Origin: Pilasporangium apinafurcum
Taxonomy: Eukaryota; Oomycota; Peronosporomycetes; Pythiales; Pythiaceae
Length of the DNA stretch: 64,000 bases
Reading direction: 5' to 3'
Assembly (NCBI GenBank): GCA_001600495.1
Contig: BCKE01000081.1
Coordinates: 65,019-129,018 of the forward strand
Shown here: in pieces, positions 61,701 to 64,000 of the stretch
Layout of the letters: every line of letters begins with the position of its first letter
Position numbering within the stretch: the stretch's first letter is position 1
Made by a program: the position numbers and the translations under genes
The notes under the pieces: generated by a model
The model's database searches: none
Seen by the model: the letters and a program-made list of their open reading frames with translations, nothing else
Told to the model about the DNA's origin: nothing

Positions 61701-63373
61701 TTTTCTGCTCGTGCAATCAGCTCGCCATTTTCAATAAGATCGGATTCAACGAACTGAGGAACAGTAAAGGATGACGATGTTGATTCACCAATGCGATAAT
61801 TCACTAATCCAAACTCGCTCAATTTTTGAACCGCGCTATCCCGCTCTCGCTCAGTGGCTCGCAACGTCTCTTGAAGGTCACTAATTGTTTGTAGGTGATC
61901 TTTGATAATACTAAACTTCTCTTCGCGCTGCTCACCAGATATTGTGACGTTTCCGTCCACACTATTTTGCTCCATACAAACCCTATAGAGGTCACGTTCA
62001 GCTTGAGCATTGATCGATTCTTCTCTCATAACGTCCATTTGGGACTTGTTTCGCTTGAGTTCCGCAGTCAGTCGAGCCACTTCGTCTTCTGCTGTTTCCG
62101 CACGAGCGCGTAAATTCGCGTACGAGTCGAAGTCTGTCCCCGAGCCGAAAAAATCAACTCCCACCGTAACAGATTTGAGTTCGCTCTCCGATAAGCCTGG
62201 GTTTCTCAGACGAAGCACTTCTGCTTGGAGCATCTCCACCTGTCGCCGCAGCTCAAGCGTCATCGATGACGCCGCATCGCGATTCACAACGGCTTTATTT
62301 TTGATGTTCCGTGCGCGATTTGCGTACTTCAATGCGTTCAGGGTTTCTTCAAAGTTGACATCCGCTGGACTGACACACGTGAGCATAAGCGTACGACTGT
62401 TGCCACCAAGTGAATCCTGCAGCATCCGCGTCAGCTTCGAGTCACGATATGGAACGTGGACTTTGCCTCGTTTCTTGTCATCTCCTAGCGCACTGATGAC
62501 ATTTCCGAGCGCAAGCAGTCCTTTGTTGATATCAATCCCTTCCTTCAATCGCTTTCCTTCAGCCTGTGTTCGTTTCTGACGCTCAGAACCAGCCAAATCG
62601 ACGAAATTGAAATAGGAAGTACGTGTCTCAAAGTCACCATCCTGCGGAGCTTCTCCGTCTGCGGGCGGTGGCCCAATAGGGATATGCTGCACCATCGAGA
62701 CCGTGAATATTGCATGCGACCGACTCGAATGGGCGTTCATGAGCGTACTTCCCGTTGTTCGACACAACGTCCCACGTTCCAACAGTCGCATACACTCGTC
62801 AGCATCACGCACAAGCTCTTCCGTTGCACCCATAACTTGCACTGCACCAGTTTCTGTTTCCCGCAAACTCACTTTTCCTTCGTTACTCGAATCCCTGAAA
62901 GTCACGAGTAGGTCGTGGATTTCTTCACCGTAAATCTCCAAGAAACGAATACGCAATTCGGCCCTGTAATGCGGACTCTCGAGCGTCTTCGTGCCGACTT
63001 GTTCAAATATGTAGCTGATCACACGCGGTATGATACCATAATCTTCCGGTGCGACATGCATGGAGCTGCCACTGCCCATCGTATACGTCTTGCCCGACCC
63101 AGTTTGTCCATAGGCGAAGATAGTTGCGTTGTAGCCATCAAATGTGGATTTCACGAGGGGTTCCACGCATTGCCAGATGTCGCTCTGCTGTGCGTACTTG
63201 CTGAACGCGTAATCGTAGGTAAACGAGCGATTCTTGCCGATTACGACCTGCATTTCTTCCTCCACCACGGACAAGCACTCATCACAACGCTCCACTTTTT
63301 CACGGCCAATCAATGGACGGATTCGCACCGCCACACGTACCGAAGACGCATCGTCGTCGTACCCGTTCTCCAT
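58766..63373 (-). CDS. Kinesin-4-like plus-end motor
   Basis: Single exon, 1,535 residues. The N-terminal motor (about residues 8-375) has VRVAVRIRPL, the P-loop GQTGSGKTYTMG, switch I NAHSSRSHAIFT, switch II DLAGSERQKRT and the neck-side region GNVISALGD. The motor sequence and early position fit kinesin-4 (KIF4/KIF21, chromokinesins). Long coiled coils rich in Glu, Gln and Arg follow to about residue 1100. Acidic Ser/Asp/His-rich and low-complexity stretches then run to the end. No WD40 repeats (as in KIF21) and no clear CX-rich DNA-binding end (as in KIF4) are seen, so the subgroup is not settled. ATG 63373 directly precedes the motor. Confidence 0.93.
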   Translation of the reverse strand: MENGYDDDASSVRVAVRIRPLIGREKVERCDECLSVVEEEMQVVIGKNRSFTYDYAFSKYAQQSDIWQCVEPLVKSTFDGYNATIFAYGQTGSGKTYTMGSGSSMHVAPEDYGIIPRVISYIFEQVGTKTLESPHYRAELRIRFLEIYGEEIHDLLVTFRDSSNEGKVSLRETETGAVQVMGATEELVRDADECMRLLERGTLCRTTGSTLMNAHSSRSHAIFTVSMVQHIPIGPPPADGEAPQDGDFETRTSYFNFVDLAGSERQKRTQAEGKRLKEGIDINKGLLALGNVISALGDDKKRGKVHVPYRDSKLTRMLQDSLGGNSRTLMLTCVSPADVNFEETLNALKYANRARNIKNKAVVNRDAASSMTLELRRQVEMLQAEVLRLRNPGLSESELKSVTVGVDFFGSGTDFDSYANLRARAETAEDEVARLTAELKRNKSQMDVMREESINAQAERDLYRVCMEQNSVDGNVTISGEQREEKFSIIKDHLQTISDLQETLRATERERDSAVQKLSEFGLVNYRIGESTSSSFTVPQFVESDLIENGELIARAEKDIEEETALLKKMKSEVSEDDAGGLSDASAGADDDADSSADIDGELAAEETEQAGRQRVFERRQRTLGESVKGLTHEISMKEQLLRGLRQTYESYMRFKAFHDKKMVEMEENVRVAKMAREKIQQEIHHAEKTETKEGKEGGSSRLAKLHQELKVKDEQLQRLQHEQGKAQRELSRQKKAEMNYRATLAEIKNMKRQKVDLIKKMQTERKRYEEEAKQRRREIMSLKRSQQRDKQQIQRLGSQKAAQERVLKRKAEEANAYKLRLKQQLQKQTQAKRKNASYGRNKSANKVEEEAKWLSEEVQKTAQEQQKLEQLQKEYKTVAQEMEQLYAQRERVVAEIQASMSTEHNIRDVVMSSTKTLTRRHSGVNEQNLTPEEKEMLDDLAEQIEACQAKLEFKNEQITDITVDGENVENETALVKIETTQSLPEARTLLRVMFGMSVDLKKQDQLKEQQIQKLQVDVNELKMNLEQERERTQQIKHSYEESLQRVIHGNSGGNFSSSLEHLDDQTRRLLSASEERNSQLKKQCDELENARLQSEQDKQELYAELEKKIENLRMSNDRIQWLESQVARFSTDKPTKFTSQRRDYRGESPSMIARPKPIASTHGQRGAAPAVLTSVSSTVPTGPVSWANEFEDEEMVEDHGDEGEAHHDQDVVMNDLHDDDASHDDRASPSPNNRREFRVELDYVGDNTESAPLSATSKRGQITQRRHYDDQDDEYHYDETESDSGHHHLMADSPTPGSDDSSSTAGPSGSIFSRLSNPTNFTGIHKNRVRDSVSKRELLQNRSERNRSRRLRDRGLRPPPRPMTPTDRAGTSFKHASGKTNSVLEVLANIKRENETEQYVSSPTIRQSMQYVSERPKDVPMDESEASATTLPPPAPQTDVYSRLAGQYTASAQNKRQIGGPTRRQKSDDAIKTSSETAGTQKTEEDVDGMDHQDDGSLADDEQFSSNYDPLLGGTSLVTQVHEDYRERLNNRKR

Positions 63374-64000
63374 TGCTATGAATCGTGATCGTTAGTGCTA
63401 CCAAGCTTCACTCTCTAGAAAGATCCCGAATCGATAATGAACACGCACACGCTCACACCCAAGACGTTAGGACGTCTAACGTTGACTTTCTCACAAGTAC
63501 TAGCACTGAGACGAGAGCAAGATGAGCGAGTGGCTTCCTTCCCTGGCTCGTCCTGTTTGTTGTGTGTTGGTCCCGTTTCACTTGTGCTTACTATATCTGT
63601 TGGCAACTTGCCTCTAAATAGGGAAAACTTCTTTAAAATTTCGAAAAGGAACGTTATTTTTCATTAAATTGCTTATTTCTATGGAAGTATTTTTTAAATT
63701 ACCAAAATGACAATGAAAACAAATAGACAGCAAATACTATAAATTTTCACTAAAGTACATTTATCATGTGTTGCCATTATCATTTTTGTAACAATGACGT
63801 ACGCTGATTGGTCGAAAAACTGAGTACTGAAAGATGATTGACTGAAATTAGGAACTGAAAAACTTGGACGGTCGTGGAACTTGAGGAGGAAGTAGTGAGT
63901 TGTTGGCAAAATGAAAAGTGAATTAGATGGAGGACTTAGTTCGCTAGCACTACATCTAAGCTCCCGTTGAATGCATGTTTTCCTAATCTGATTACGATCA
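63374..64000. other. Right-edge region upstream of the kinesin gene
   Basis: About 630 bases with no supported gene; AT-rich from 63,640. It presumably contains the kinesin promoter. A gene beginning beyond the right edge cannot be judged. Confidence 0.5.

Overview
The window reads as nuclear DNA of an oomycete. The beta-tubulin ends in the acidic [15 protein letters not shown]-type tail of that group, introns are short (about 50-110 nt) with clear GT-AG borders, and genes are packed a few hundred bases apart on both strands. Base composition is moderate rather than GC-rich, so an Albugo-like species is my best guess; this is inference, and the species is not determined. Two single N bases (14939 and 55070) show it is assembled draft sequence.

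Layout. 1-10 kb: 5' part of a DYRK kinase (-), allantoicase (+), a long RCC1-repeat protein (-), presenilin (+). 10-14.5 kb: an intron-rich SPO11 (-), a short decayed Fanzor fragment (-), a secreted PAN/apple-like protein (-), a VAMP7-type R-SNARE (+). 14.6-20.5 kb: housekeeping genes for proteasome alpha-4 (-), eIF4B (-), the Brix protein RPF2 (+, divergent from eIF4B) and phosphoserine phosphatase (-). 21-27 kb: cyclic-nucleotide phosphodiesterase (-), a candidate structured Pol III-type RNA (+), a small membrane ORF (-), exocyst subunit Sec5/EXOC2 (+). 27-31 kb: a plant-type vacuolar sorting receptor (+) and biosynthetic threonine dehydratase (-). 32-44 kb: one giant BEACH-WD40 gene (-) of 8 exons and about 3,875 residues, carrying a RING finger inside its N-terminal lectin-like region. 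44.4-46.8 kb: a decayed mobile element with a DDE-transposase C-terminal remnant (-) and, divergently, a nearly full-length but broken Fanzor1 (TnpB-like RuvC nuclease) ORF (+). 47-64 kb: SOSS-B-type single-strand DNA-binding protein (+), a two-domain class III nucleotide cyclase (+), an unrecognised 3-exon gene (-), beta-tubulin (-), a mitochondrial AIM24/TIGR00266 protein (+), AMMECR1 (+) and a 1,535-residue kinesin-4-like motor (-).

Most neighbours are functionally unrelated, as expected in a eukaryotic genome. Loose themes are membrane traffic (R-SNARE, Sec5, sorting receptor, BEACH protein), cyclic-nucleotide signalling (cyclase and phosphodiesterase) and translation/ribosome assembly (divergent eIF4B/RPF2). 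The least ordinary content is the Fanzor/transposase remnant with its second fragment at 12.4 kb, the unclassified structured RNA at 23.6 kb, the RING-in-BEACH architecture, the cyclase with complementary half-sites, and a SPO11 with a changed metal-binding motif. Exon borders were placed by hand from splice consensus, reading phase and family similarity; no alignment or search was run.
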